A stretch of 64,000 bases of DNA from a virus. Below, one piece after another: positions 27,988 through 36,315 of the stretch. The translations under genes were made by a program, and so were the position numbers. The stretch is from the IMG/VR virus record IMGVR_UViG_3300025880_000014, positions 1 to 64,000 of that record; one strand, 5' to 3'. Position 1 is the first letter of the stretch, and every line of letters starts with the position of its first letter. The notes under the pieces are model-generated. The model did no database searches and was not told the DNA's origin. It saw nothing but the letters and a program-made list of their open reading frames with translations.

Positions 27988-29736
27988 TTAACCGTTTGAA
28001 TGTTTTCTTAATTCTCCATCGAGACTTGATTTTTGAGTTTTACCATAAGCATTAACATCAACTGTTGCGTTAGCATCTATTCCGTCAGCTGGCTGAATGT
28101 AGAATCGGCCTCTACCTGTGTTAAACATACTTTCTATTTCTGCCTTATCTCTTGGCCTTGCTGGTTTTAGTGTAATCTCGACAACCATTCTTTCTGGAAA
28201 ATCCTGTAATCCCATAGGACCTTCGAAATTAATTGCAGTATCAGTACATGCTAAATTACCAATAACACAAATAGGATTTAATGGATTACCTATTGTAACA
28301 TGCCATTGACCTGTCGAATCTCCAGATAATAGTGCAGCAACAGCTTGTCCTCCTTGTGGAGAATTAAACATTTTCATCATACTACCCGACATTAAGTTAT
28401 TAATAGTCTTTCCAATTCCACCTTCTTTTACAAAATCTTTAATACCTGCGGTGATATCGCCGAACATATCCCCAGTATTCTTGCCTGATAAATCAGATAC
28501 AACAGATTTCATATATCCCATATAATCTCCGCTCTTTAACAGATCATTTTTACCTAAAGGTCTTGCAACAGATCCATCCCCAATATACCTAACATCCCCA
28601 CCCCAGAAAGGTGCGTTGTTATAAGTTAGTGCTAGTATATTAGCCAGTTGATCTAACATTAATACTTTAGGATTTGCTCCTCCTAGATCTCTAAGCTCAT
28701 ATTCAAACTTTAGTTTAAATTCTTGATTAAACTCAAGGCCCTGTTCTCTGACCATTGTTTTCTTAATAACATTTAAAGGACCAAACACATGATTTGGGTA
28801 TGTGTTGCTAAATGAATCGTAGCCTGCATCTCCATTATCTAATCTTTCTTGTTGTTCCTGTGATCTACCTGATGCAGCGTTACTAGCCGCTTTCAGAATT
28901 TTATTATTATTAATAAATCCTCCAGCTGTACCAGATCTTGCCTTCTGTTGTGATTGTACAGTTTGAACTTCAGCCTCTGCGTTTTTCCAATTAAAACCAT
29001 GTGAGAAATTTAAGATATCTGACATATTATTTCCAGTTGCTTCACTCAGCCATGTGACTGCTCTTGCGATATCAGGCTCTTGTGTGTTAGCTCCGTTTAA
29101 TCCTAAAGGACTAATAATATCATCTGGGCTCGGTGACGAAAATCTTCTTAAAGTTATCATCATATTGTTAGGTATCTTACCAAAGTATTTTGCCATTGCA
29201 AAATCAGAATATTGGTATCGATAACCATTACCTCCACTAGCGTCTGTTAATTCAATAATTTTAGATGCGGTCGGGTTAACTAAAGTTCTAGGATCTATTT
29301 TATTAAAAAACTTACTTTTACCATCTGCTTTTCCTCCTTCTCCGTTAAGCGGAGTACCTCTAAAGTTAACTAAAGAGTATTTATTAAATAAAGAATATGG
29401 GCGTTTCCCTAGGGTTATATTGGCATTTCCATTCCCATCTTTGTGCTTATATGATTCAACGTCTTGATTATAGAAAACTCCACTATTTCTAGTACCTCTG
29501 TTTTCTTGAGTTGGGGTACCTTTAGTTGCTGCTACGTTTAAACTAGAATCTTCTTCAATAGAAGACTTTAGAGAATTTTCATCATTCCTAGTTTTTAATT
29601 GAGCATTAACCCCGTCTGGATTTTCAATATCGAACAATTTATTAAGTCCGTCCTTTACGGCGTTAGTTCCTAATTCTGATATGTTTGTGATTGCGTCGTT
29701 TGAGTTGTTTATACCCCCGCTGATGTCTAAGCTCAT
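27988..29736 (-). CDS. Tail/baseplate structural protein with tube-like C-terminal domain
   Basis: The product has 582 residues. The first ~110 residues are low-complexity (Asn/Gly/Ser/Lys). The C-terminal part contains WHVTIGNPLNPICVIGNLAC, then TAINFEGPMGLQDFPERMVV and ITLKPARPRDKAEIESMF, a beta-barrel pattern typical of tail-tube-like and tube-cap proteins. It opens the baseplate operon, 52 nt downstream of the 196-residue gene, and is followed by the gp53-like gene. It is likely a tube terminator, baseplate cap or first tube-ring protein. The precise T4 equivalent is not decidable from sequence alone. Confidence 0.65.
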   Translation of the reverse strand: MSLDISGGINNSNDAITNISELGTNAVKDGLNKLFDIENPDGVNAQLKTRNDENSLKSSIEEDSSLNVAATKGTPTQENRGTRNSGVFYNQDVESYKHKDGNGNANITLGKRPYSLFNKYSLVNFRGTPLNGEGGKADGKSKFFNKIDPRTLVNPTASKIIELTDASGGNGYRYQYSDFAMAKYFGKIPNNMMITLRRFSSPSPDDIISPLGLNGANTQEPDIARAVTWLSEATGNNMSDILNFSHGFNWKNAEAEVQTVQSQQKARSGTAGGFINNNKILKAASNAASGRSQEQQERLDNGDAGYDSFSNTYPNHVFGPLNVIKKTMVREQGLEFNQEFKLKFEYELRDLGGANPKVLMLDQLANILALTYNNAPFWGGDVRYIGDGSVARPLGKNDLLKSGDYMGYMKSVVSDLSGKNTGDMFGDITAGIKDFVKEGGIGKTINNLMSGSMMKMFNSPQGGQAVAALLSGDSTGQWHVTIGNPLNPICVIGNLACTDTAINFEGPMGLQDFPERMVVEITLKPARPRDKAEIESMFNTGRGRFYIQPADGIDANATVDVNAYGKTQKSSLDGELRKHSNG

Positions 29737-29792
29737 ATATATTATTACTATTGTTTTTATACCTAGTAAGTATATATATTAAGATTAATCTA

Positions 29793-30383
29793 CTACCCTT
29801 TTAAGTTATCGTATTCTGGGCCCATTGGTCGAAATAATAATTTATTGAAGTATTCTGGATCTGTAGGAACTCTATCACCTAGGAACTTTTTAAGGTGAGC
29901 CTCAAAGACACCTTTAGATTCATAATAGTATTTACCTTTAGAATAAGAACGTCTTGAGGATTTCTCGTATAGCTCTCTGATTTCTTTTTCAATTAAAAAG
30001 TCTTGAATATTAAGGTAAAGTTCTTGGATTTGATTAAAAGTTTTAGCACACATTACTGAATCTATTGTAATCATATACGTTTCAGCGTTTGCGTCTAAAT
30101 ATTTTTGAAGCTCTTTTTTATTTTTGATGCTTGTTCGGTTAAATCCAAACTGAGTTGTACCTCCTTCAAAATTTTTATCAAATTTCATGCCAAAGAAATA
30201 TCTTTTAAGAAAATTAATATCATCGTAAAACTTAACGATTCTAACCTTATATTTAGGCATAGTCTCGTCAAACTTAACGTCATATATTAATACTCTAACT
30301 GGAAATACTATATTTGAATATCTAGAGTTTGAAATAAGAGCATGTACATATTCACCTTTATTAAATAAACGGTGTCTAATCAT
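29793..30383 (-). CDS. Hypothetical protein
   Basis: The product has 196 residues, basic and aromatic-rich. The N-terminal half looks like a small beta domain (KGEYVHALISNSRYSNIVFP, VRVLIYDVKF). The C-terminal half is helical (IQELYLNIQDFLIEKEIREL). The gene starts within the last codons of the 135-residue gene (8-nt overlap) and ends just before the baseplate operon. No known family recognised. It could be a tail-completion or sheath-associated factor by position only. Confidence 0.7.
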   Translation of the reverse strand: MIRHRLFNKGEYVHALISNSRYSNIVFPVRVLIYDVKFDETMPKYKVRIVKFYDDINFLKRYFFGMKFDKNFEGGTTQFGFNRTSIKNKKELQKYLDANAETYMITIDSVMCAKTFNQIQELYLNIQDFLIEKEIRELYEKSSRRSYSKGKYYYESKGVFEAHLKKFLGDRVPTDPEYFNKLLFRPMGPEYDNLKG

Positions 30384-30783
30384 TATCTATAAATTTAACA
30401 AAATCAAATTGATTTAAAATATTCTTGCTTGGCACTCTGTCCATATTTAAGGAATTAAGAACAAACTTAATTTCCCTATCAGTATAACTAGAGACCATTT
30501 CTTTAAAGTTAGATATAACTGTAGCGTCTAAATCTCTGAATGTATATACTATTGTTGAAGTTTTTTTCTTTTCAGAATTCATTGCAGTTTTGAAAGAATT
30601 CATGATATTTAAACCTATCACAGAATCGCTAGGTTCATTACTATATGGATCTGCTTTAATAAGTTTATTCTTAATTATAGAAAAGTCGATAACAGTCAAT
30701 TGCGGATCTTCAATAGCTCTTACGAACTTGTTAAAATCTCTCTTTGACTGATACCAAACACATTCTATATTTAAGTTATCCAT
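30376..30783 (-). CDS. Hypothetical protein
   Basis: The product has 135 residues. It looks alpha/beta (IECVWYQSKRDFNKFVRAIE; TVIDFSIIKNKLIKADPYSN) with a Lys-rich central segment. It overlaps both neighbours by 8 nt, indicating translational coupling. No motif of a known family is visible. Confidence 0.68.
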   Translation of the reverse strand: MDNLNIECVWYQSKRDFNKFVRAIEDPQLTVIDFSIIKNKLIKADPYSNEPSDSVIGLNIMNSFKTAMNSEKKKTSTIVYTFRDLDATVISNFKEMVSSYTDREIKFVLNSLNMDRVPSKNILNQFDFVKFIDND

Positions 30784-31090
30784 TGTTTATTTGTTCAAGA
30801 TTCGATATTCGAGCCTTGAGATTCTTTATTTTAAAGGAAATTTCCTTTTCAGTTGGTTTGTAATTATCTCCCCAATCAGTCTCTACTTTAATTTGATTTT
30901 TAGAATTAGAATTACCAAACTCTAATCCCAAATCAATACATAGCTCTTCTATGAATTTAATTTTATTTAAAGCGGAATCAAATTCATATACGGTAGTTGA
31001 TTCATATTCTTGACCACCTCCGTTTATATTGTCATCATGGACGCTTTTAATAACCCCATTGTCCGCCAGTGTTATTTTAATTTGCTGCAT
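30776..31090 (-). CDS. Hypothetical protein with C-terminal coiled coil
   Basis: The product has 104 residues, starting MQQIKITLADNGVIKSVHDD. The first ~60 residues are predicted beta/alpha. The last 25 (EISFKIKNLKARISNLEQIN) form a short heptad pattern. It overlaps the 130-residue gene by 14 nt and the 135-residue gene by 8 nt. Function unknown; a small adaptor is one possibility. Confidence 0.66.
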   Translation of the reverse strand: MQQIKITLADNGVIKSVHDDNINGGGQEYESTTVYEFDSALNKIKFIEELCIDLGLEFGNSNSKNQIKVETDWGDNYKPTEKEISFKIKNLKARISNLEQINNG

Positions 31091-31469
31091 TTTTTCTAGC
31101 TAATAAAGATTGTTGAGCTTCTTTTCTTAATACATTAGCCTGCTTCTTATCGGCTCTGTATGTTTCTGAATCTTTAATTGCTGTTAAGGTCCATGCCTCT
31201 TCTAATTTTGCGATTTCTTCGGTATTATATCCTATCGTCGCCCAGTTTACTTTTAATTTATTTAAACTTGCCGTTAGCTGTTCTTCAATAGAATCTAATC
31301 TTCTGTTTTCATTAGCACTTTCCATTGCTCGACCATCTTCTGCCATCTTATTGTGCCATGCGATCCCTTGTTCTGAAAATCTACCAAACATGTTTTTAAT
31401 TTTTAAAAAACCTGCTCTTTTGAATTCTCCTCTTCTTTGTCTTCTTGATCCTGATGCTCCTTTTGCCAT
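31077..31469 (-). CDS. Basic small hypothetical protein
   Basis: The product has 130 residues. The N-terminus is strongly basic (MAKGASGSRRQRRGEFKRAG). Helical segments with a heptad-like pattern follow (RLDSIEEQLTASLNKLKVNW; AKLEEAWTLTAIKDSETYRA), and the C-terminus is Lys/Ala-rich. This suggests a nucleic-acid-contacting or virion-assembly helical protein. No family recognised. Confidence 0.66.
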   Translation of the reverse strand: MAKGASGSRRQRRGEFKRAGFLKIKNMFGRFSEQGIAWHNKMAEDGRAMESANENRRLDSIEEQLTASLNKLKVNWATIGYNTEEIAKLEEAWTLTAIKDSETYRADKKQANVLRKEAQQSLLARKNAAN

Positions 31470-31515
31470 TATGTTCTTTGTATTATATTGTTAAATATTA
31501 TTTATCTTGATTTTA

Positions 31516-32052
31516 TTAACCGTAGTATTCTGATAAAAAATCAGTAACACTTGATCTAATGTATTCTTGTAATTTATCCATTTCAATTTGCGATAAAGCA
31601 ACCCCCGTAATTTCTTCATTCAAATCTTGCTCTTCCATACCTTCACCTAACATACTATATAATTGGGGTGTTGGGATATTAAGATTTATTTGAATAGGAA
31701 TATTTACAACATTCTTCTTACTCATCTTTAAGATCATCTTACCCATAATTGAAGGCTCCTTAGTTTGTGTAGGTTCCTGTGCAATAGGTTGTGTAGGTTT
31801 CTGTACAGACGGCTGGGGCGTATGTTGTACATTACTTTTATTAGAGCTTGATCCTACTCGCATAGGAGCCGGAAATGGTACGTTTCCATCAATGACTGGT
31901 TCTAAAAACTCAGACAAAACGCTTTTAAAAATACGAGTACCGTTCGTGAAATTTACGAATTCGCCTTCTTCAGATAGAACATCTACAACTTCTCCAAAGT
32001 TGTCACCTTTTTTCCATTGATACTGTTTTAACTTATCTTGCACTTCTTTCAT
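31516..32052 (-). CDS. Hypothetical protein with Pro/Gln-rich linker
   Basis: The product has 178 residues. An N-terminal 60-residue domain (YQWKKGDNFGEVVDVLSEEG, EFVNFTNGTRIFKSVLSEFL) resembles a small SH3-like beta module. A Pro/Gln/Thr linker (about residues 80-105, PQPSVQKPTQPIAQEPTQ) leads to a C-terminal acidic helical domain (EQDLNEEITGVALSQIEMDK). The two-domain plan with a flexible linker suggests an adaptor. Function unknown. Confidence 0.66.
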   Translation of the reverse strand: MKEVQDKLKQYQWKKGDNFGEVVDVLSEEGEFVNFTNGTRIFKSVLSEFLEPVIDGNVPFPAPMRVGSSSNKSNVQHTPQPSVQKPTQPIAQEPTQTKEPSIMGKMILKMSKKNVVNIPIQINLNIPTPQLYSMLGEGMEEQDLNEEITGVALSQIEMDKLQEYIRSSVTDFLSEYYG

Positions 32053-32093
32053 TTTAAATTATTTAATAGTTATATTAAAAAAATCTGTTTTGT

Positions 32094-32282
32094 TTATTTT
32101 AAAGATCCCATGAACTCTATTCCAAACTTATTTATATAATCCATTGATTCAGTAGGGCCTATGATCGCGTCTGGGTTCGCTATGTATATTTTAAAGAACA
32201 TATCGTCTCCTACTGTTTTTCTTTTTAGCTCTAGTTCCTTTAATTCCGGTACGTATCTTTTATTAAATCCCATTCCATGCAT
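32094..32282 (-). CDS. Small hypothetical protein
   Basis: The product has 62 residues, starting inside the end of the dCMP deaminase gene (20-nt overlap; an ATG three codons later would shorten the overlap to 11 nt). It contains KRYVPELKELELKRKTVGDD and a C-terminal hydrophobic stretch. No family recognised. Confidence 0.55.
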   Translation of the reverse strand: MHGMGFNKRYVPELKELELKRKTVGDDMFFKIYIANPDAIIGPTESMDYINKFGIEFMGSLK

Positions 32283-32775
32283 TTACTTGTTCAACAATAA
32301 TATTAGCTTGTTGTAATAACTCAACTCCACTCATATCTCTATAATCTTCTGTATAATATACTTTTGAAATTCCAGCCTGTATAATTAATTTAGCACATCC
32401 AAAACATGGGCATGTTGTTGTGTATAATTCAGCGCCTTCGCAACTCATAGTCGATTTTGCAACTTTCATAATTGCATTTGATTCTGCGTGAAGAACTTCA
32501 GGTTTTGTTATTGCATTATGTTTGTGACATATGCCATTATCGCATTCATACCCTTGATCCATTAAATCTAGAGCGTGGTCTGGACTTTCATAATGCCTAA
32601 TATCGGTTTCTTCACAGGCGTTATTAAATCCATGTGGCATTCCATTATAACCGAATGAAATTACTTGATGGTCTTTTACAATGACACAGCCGACCTTACG
32701 TCGTTCAGCATAACTCAGTTTTGAAAACTGATACGCGGTTTGCATGTATACTAATTCAATTGGTATCTTTGGCAT
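32263..32775 (-). CDS. Deoxycytidylate (dCMP) deaminase
   Basis: The product has 170 residues. The zinc-binding catalytic signature is complete: H-A-E at residues 96-98 and P-C-F-G-C at 123-127. The insert between residues 50 and 90 carries several Cys/His (C54, C78, C83, H84, H86), as in T4 gpCd, which binds a second zinc. The enzyme converts dCMP to dUMP, feeding dTMP synthesis and raising the dTTP pool. No thymidylate synthase or dUTPase is in this window. It is the first gene after a terminator (32820-32851). Confidence 0.9.
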   Translation of the reverse strand: MPKIPIELVYMQTAYQFSKLSYAERRKVGCVIVKDHQVISFGYNGMPHGFNNACEETDIRHYESPDHALDLMDQGYECDNGICHKHNAITKPEVLHAESNAIMKVAKSTMSCEGAELYTTTCPCFGCAKLIIQAGISKVYYTEDYRDMSGVELLQQANIIVEQVNAWNGI

Positions 32776-32819
32776 ATTATTATATTATAATATTTATACT
32801 AATTAGTGCGGCATTGTTT

Positions 32820-32851
32820 ACAAAAAAAAGCCCGGATTTCTCCAGGCTTTT
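32820..32851 (-). terminator. Intrinsic terminator with GAAA tetraloop
   Basis: The minus-strand RNA folds as AAAGCCUGGA-GAAA-UCCGGGCUUU (10-bp stem with one G-U pair) followed by a run of U. It lies 24 nt after the acidic tagged gene at 32875-33678 and ends the tagged-protein operon. Confidence 0.85.
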
Positions 32852-32874
32852 AGTTTTATATTTAATTAAATTAA

Positions 32875-33678
32875 TTACTCTACGTCTTCAGCGTCTTCTG
32901 CTGAATCAGATTCTTTCATTTCATTAATTTTAGTAGTATATGATTCGATCATTGAATTACAAGCTGCTTCATATGTTTCAGTTGAATAATCTTCTTTCAT
33001 TTCTTTAAGAGCTCCAGCTGCTAATGCTGCAACTAACGCTGCGTTTTCAGCCATGTAAGATTCTACAGTGTGAGAGTCGTGTGCGTCTTCTTCCCATGCT
33101 TTAGCTTCGTTTTTACAAGATTCATAAGCTTCTTTTAACATCGATGCTACTGCTATTGCAGCTGCAGGATTTTCGTTTACTTCTTCAGTCTCTTCAGATT
33201 CTTCTACTTTGTAAGTTTCTCCTTCGAATTCGAATTCATCTTCACCAGCTTCTTTAGCTTTTCTAACTGCGTCTCCGAATGCATTACCTTCTTCAACCTC
33301 TTCAACTTCTTCGTCAGCCTCTTCAACTTCTTCTTCGTTTAAAGATTTTACTCTAACTGTTGCAGTTTCTTCTGATTCTTCGATATACTCTGATAAACCA
33401 GCGTCATCCCATCCGTATTGAGAATCTGCTAATACTGTTTCAAGATCTTCTCTTTTTCCTGTTAGTTCAACTTCTGGAAATCCTGAAGGACCGTCTTGGT
33501 CGATAACTTCCATAGAAACATTGTTCTTTTTAAGTAATTTTGCAAGACCTTTTGATTTTGGATCAACTGCGTCCATTACTACTGAAGCTTCTTGTACTTC
33601 TTGGTTGGTTGCTGTTTCTTGGGCAGCGTTTGCTTGTTTTTCAGCAACATACTGTTCAAATGATTTTAATTTTGCCAT
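32875..33678 (-). CDS. Acidic virion-internal or scaffold-like protein with N-terminal targeting-like tag
   Basis: The product has 267 residues and is very acidic. It starts with the shared tag (MAKLKSFEQYVAEKQAN). A central Glu/Val-rich linker (EEVEEADEEVEEVEEG) leads to GNAFGDAVRKAKEAGEDEFE, then FEGETYKVEE. This motif recurs in phage proteins of unknown function and resembles a small beta module. The C-terminal ~90 residues are helical and Ala/Glu-rich. Such acidity and helicity fit a prohead core/internal protein. The gene closes the operon of tagged genes before a terminator. Whether it is scaffold or injected effector is open. Confidence 0.72.
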   Translation of the reverse strand: MAKLKSFEQYVAEKQANAAQETATNQEVQEASVVMDAVDPKSKGLAKLLKKNNVSMEVIDQDGPSGFPEVELTGKREDLETVLADSQYGWDDAGLSEYIEESEETATVRVKSLNEEEVEEADEEVEEVEEGNAFGDAVRKAKEAGEDEFEFEGETYKVEESEETEEVNENPAAAIAVASMLKEAYESCKNEAKAWEEDAHDSHTVESYMAENAALVAALAAGALKEMKEDYSTETYEAACNSMIESYTTKINEMKESDSAEDAEDVE

Positions 33679-33728
33679 AATATAATTTATTTTAATTGTT
33701 TTTTATTATTAATCTATATATCTATGAA

Positions 33729-34760
33729 TTAAATGATGATTTCTTTGCCATCAATAACGTCTTGATAGTTAACTCGGCATTTAGATCTTTTAATTTGATC
33801 TTCATTCTCTTCTAGGTTAATTTTATAAATAGGTCTAATATACTCTTCATTTAAGTATGTTTTAAACTCTCTTGGTAGTTCCTCTTTGTAAAAATCCTCG
33901 TATATTGCAACATAAACCCTAGCCATTTTATCTGCGGCCATTCCTGAGGCTGAATTGATCTCAGCAACCCAGCATTCGCCGGATTTATCTACCATTAGAT
34001 CAATTGACCAAAGTCCAAGTTTTAATTTTTCTCTAACTGTTTTACAAATATCAGTTATTTTATCCATGAAATCTAACTTACTCATATCTTGATCTACATA
34101 AGTAAATTCGGTTTTTTCACCAGATTTTTTATCTTTAATTTCATTTTCAGTTGCTGATACTCTTTCATGTACTAATATAACATTATCATTTACTAATAAA
34201 ATTCTAAACTCTGTATCTAAGTCTTTAGCTTCTGAATAGTTTTGAAATTCACCTTTACTTTTTTCTAAGTCTTCATAAGTATCAAAAATTTCAATACCCA
34301 TTCCGGAGTGCCCGTCGTCTGGTTTTGCAATTACTGGAAATTCTAAATCTTTTGCATCTTCTTTTTTGTATACGGCCTTTGGTATAAAATCTGAATCGCC
34401 AAACATTTTATAAAAGTCAGTTTTATTACCGCTAATCTTCATAGCTTCGGGTACATTGTACATATCATCTTCTGATATATTATACTTCTCTAGAAAATCT
34501 AAGCCTTCTTTTGAATTTCCGCCATAATAAATAAGAGGTAGTTTTGAATTAACTTCCAAGTCTTTTCCATAATCTCCTTTTGCGTAAAAAGCGTTATAAA
34601 GCTCTTTTAAACAAATCTCATTTACTTCGCCGTAAATACTATTGTTTGTGCCAGTAAGTCCTTTTACCTCTTTTCCTGCTAATATAAAATTAACTTTTTT
34701 TAGATAATCTTTATTAGACTTTTCAAATAGAAATTTCTCAAAGAGTTTAACTTTTTTCAT
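33729..34760 (-). CDS. ATP-grasp ligase with N-terminal targeting-like tag
   Basis: The product has 343 residues. The tag MKKVKLFEKFLFEKS is followed by an ATP-grasp fold: FPVIAKPDDGHSGMGIEIF (residues 141-159) is the glycine-rich ATP loop, and WSIDLMV (251-257) with VAEINSASG (265-273) carries the Mg2+-binding Asp/Glu/Asn set. ATP-grasp enzymes of the RimK/glutathione-synthetase type join a carboxylate to an amine through an acyl-phosphate. The product is unknown. If the tag targets it to the capsid, it could be injected and act early on host proteins or metabolites. Confidence 0.8.
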   Translation of the reverse strand: MKKVKLFEKFLFEKSNKDYLKKVNFILAGKEVKGLTGTNNSIYGEVNEICLKELYNAFYAKGDYGKDLEVNSKLPLIYYGGNSKEGLDFLEKYNISEDDMYNVPEAMKISGNKTDFYKMFGDSDFIPKAVYKKEDAKDLEFPVIAKPDDGHSGMGIEIFDTYEDLEKSKGEFQNYSEAKDLDTEFRILLVNDNVILVHERVSATENEIKDKKSGEKTEFTYVDQDMSKLDFMDKITDICKTVREKLKLGLWSIDLMVDKSGECWVAEINSASGMAADKMARVYVAIYEDFYKEELPREFKTYLNEEYIRPIYKINLEENEDQIKRSKCRVNYQDVIDGKEIII

Positions 34761-34774
34761 TATAATCTTTTTAT

Positions 34775-35122
34775 TTATAGCATATATATCTTAATTCTAA
34801 GATCGGTTGTTCCTTTTATGATTCTGTGTATATTTCCTTTAGGAATCTTAAGGTCGATCCCTGTAATTAATGGAGTTGGCAATTCATTGTCATATTGAAA
34901 TCTCCAGTCAGAATCTTCTAATACTTCAATGACCCTATCCTCAGGGTCGCTGTGCCATTTATATAAGTGTTCTGGATAACTTGGATCGAATGTTCTTATA
35001 ACATAACCATCATATTGCTCTTCAACGAAGGGCTTGGTTTGATCATTAATGTTAGCTATCAATTCTTCCATTGACATGCTACCGCATTTACAAGATTTAC
35101 ATTTACAATCTTTGTTTACCAT
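34775..35122 (-). CDS. Small Cys-rich/cupin-like protein
   Basis: The product has 115 residues from the ATG at 35122, which overlaps the previous stop as ATGGTAA. A frame from 35176 is possible but would overlap the neighbour by 61 nt. The N-terminus is Cys-rich (MVNKDCKCKSCKCGSM, CxCxxCxC). The rest (HSDPEDRVIEVLEDSDWRFQ; LKIPKGNIHRIIKGTTDLRI) resembles a small cupin-like beta barrel with a His-containing last strand. It lacks the N-terminal tag of its neighbours. It may bind a metal; function unknown. Confidence 0.7.
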   Translation of the reverse strand: MVNKDCKCKSCKCGSMSMEELIANINDQTKPFVEEQYDGYVIRTFDPSYPEHLYKWHSDPEDRVIEVLEDSDWRFQYDNELPTPLITGIDLKIPKGNIHRIIKGTTDLRIKIYML

Positions 35123-35655
35123 GGTTGATCTGATTTTAAACCTAATTGCTTTCCAAAAAGAGTTGGTCCATAACATGCCCAGAATCCAGCTTTCATTGGA
35201 TCCATCTTTGTGGCTTTATCACAACCATGTCGAGCCCAAAAACTAGCTGCTTTTCCAGGATCATCATTTTTAACAGAAAGATTTGGATCTCCCCATTCAA
35301 CCTTTTTAGCGATGATGTTTCCTTCTTTGTCTTTTCTACCTCCGTCTCGATATACAATAAACTTTTTACCTCCACCTCTTTCAGGTGAATCTAATTTAAC
35401 TTTGATTGTTTTTCCGCCACGTGGAGTATAGACTGCTGGTTTACCTACATCAAGATTTTTAGCCATCCAGCCTGAAGGTCCTTTTAGAACAATGTTGTTT
35501 TTGTCCCAGTATTCTTTAACCTCTTCGAATAATTTAGAATATGCATCGCTGCCTAATCTAAAAAAAGAATTAGTTAAATCTAAATCTTCATTAAGATGTG
35601 CCTTTAATTCCGGTGAAACCTTTTCCCAAGCTTCGAATGTTTTTATAAATTTCAT
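35116..35655 (-). CDS. Tagged phage protein with conserved C-terminal Cys/Trp motif
   Basis: The product has 179 residues from the ATG at 35655; the longer frame begins with TTG. The N-terminus is the shared tag (MKFIKTFEAWEKVSPEL). The C-terminal ~90 residues (VEWGDPNLSVKNDDPGKAAS, then SFWARHGCDKATKMDPMKAG, then FWACYGPTLFG) match a motif widespread in phages: S-F-x-A-R-H-x-C followed by W-A-C. Here two Cys remain, perhaps a small metal or redox site. No enzymatic function is known to me. Probably packaged if the tag works as proposed. Confidence 0.72.
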   Translation of the reverse strand: MKFIKTFEAWEKVSPELKAHLNEDLDLTNSFFRLGSDAYSKLFEEVKEYWDKNNIVLKGPSGWMAKNLDVGKPAVYTPRGGKTIKVKLDSPERGGGKKFIVYRDGGRKDKEGNIIAKKVEWGDPNLSVKNDDPGKAASFWARHGCDKATKMDPMKAGFWACYGPTLFGKQLGLKSDQPW

Positions 35656-35659
35656 ATTT

Positions 35660-35965
35660 CTACTTTTCCATGTTATCAATTAAATCCTGTCGGTCTAATT
35701 GCTTATAAACTTCTTTACGAACTTTTTCCATTTTCTCAGCATATTTTGGATCGTCATTACGATTAAATACAACTTGTTGAGTTAGTGAACCACTGATCTT
35801 CTTAACATCACCTTTACGAGTCTTTATTAACCATGCTGCTAAATCTTTAATACCTAAGTCTTTAAATCTACCCTCAGCTTCAGGTGCATCTGACTGATAA
35901 AAATCTGGAGCTCCTGGTGGTTTTTTCTCTGTAATAAACTGTTCGAATAATTTAATGCGGTTCAT
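35660..35965 (-). CDS. Small tagged protein with conserved helical C-terminus
   Basis: The product has 101 residues, starting with the tag MNRIKLFEQFITEKKPP. The remainder (IKDLAAWLIKTRKGDVKKIS, GSLTQQVVFNRNDDPKYAEK) is a conserved small phage domain, basic and helical, often seen as a separate hypothetical protein. Its role is unknown. It sits between the acetyltransferase-like and the Cys/Trp-motif genes in the same operon. Confidence 0.72.
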   Translation of the reverse strand: MNRIKLFEQFITEKKPPGAPDFYQSDAPEAEGRFKDLGIKDLAAWLIKTRKGDVKKISGSLTQQVVFNRNDDPKYAEKMEKVRKEVYKQLDRQDLIDNMEK

Positions 35966-35966
35966 A

Positions 35967-36314
35967 TTAATTAGGGTATTTTACCATTGTATTTCTTGTT
36001 AGACTCTTATCGTTATTTTTTACAAATCCTAAATCTTTATAAAAACTAGTAAGTCTACTAATTGAAGTGGCTCCAAAATCTTTAGATGGTGTTAGAAATA
36101 TAGGCTTGCCTTCTTTGTTTGCAAAATCTATAATTAATTTCATTACTTTAGTTCCGATGCCCTCTCCTCTTTTTTCTTTGGGTATTTCAATTCTAGATAA
36201 TTCTAAATATCTTTCAGTATTATATAAATCTAATACAACTCCAAATTCATCTTCTAAATGTTGGAGTGCCATTTCTTCATTTAAAAATTCCTCGAATAAT
36301 TTAACCCTTTTCAC
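35967..36314 (-). CDS. GNAT-type acetyltransferase with N-terminal targeting-like tag
   Basis: The product has 115 residues from a GTG at 36314 (MKRVKLFEEFLNEEMAL), 1 nt beyond the stop of the upstream gene. The frame extends to an upstream GTG (36395), but this would add 27 residues overlapping the neighbour, and the shared tag marks the real start. The GNAT acetyl-CoA loop is visible as KEKRGEGIGTKVM (residues 47-59) and the C-terminal FYKDLGF motif (91-97). It is short for a GNAT, so the core may be minimal. Target unknown; it may acetylate a host protein after injection. Confidence 0.75.
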   Translation of the reverse strand: MKRVKLFEEFLNEEMALQHLEDEFGVVLDLYNTERYLELSRIEIPKEKRGEGIGTKVMKLIIDFANKEGKPIFLTPSKDFGATSISRLTSFYKDLGFVKNNDKSLTRNTMVKYPN

Positions 36315-36315
36315 G

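Noticed and set aside
34772-34779. TATAAATA (T4-type late promoter core) on the minus strand, also at 37746-37753 and 32791-32798
   Set aside because: Two of the sites lie only 7-11 nt from a start codon, too close for a normal leader, and AT-rich chance matches are expected. The 32791-32798 site remains possible but unsupported.
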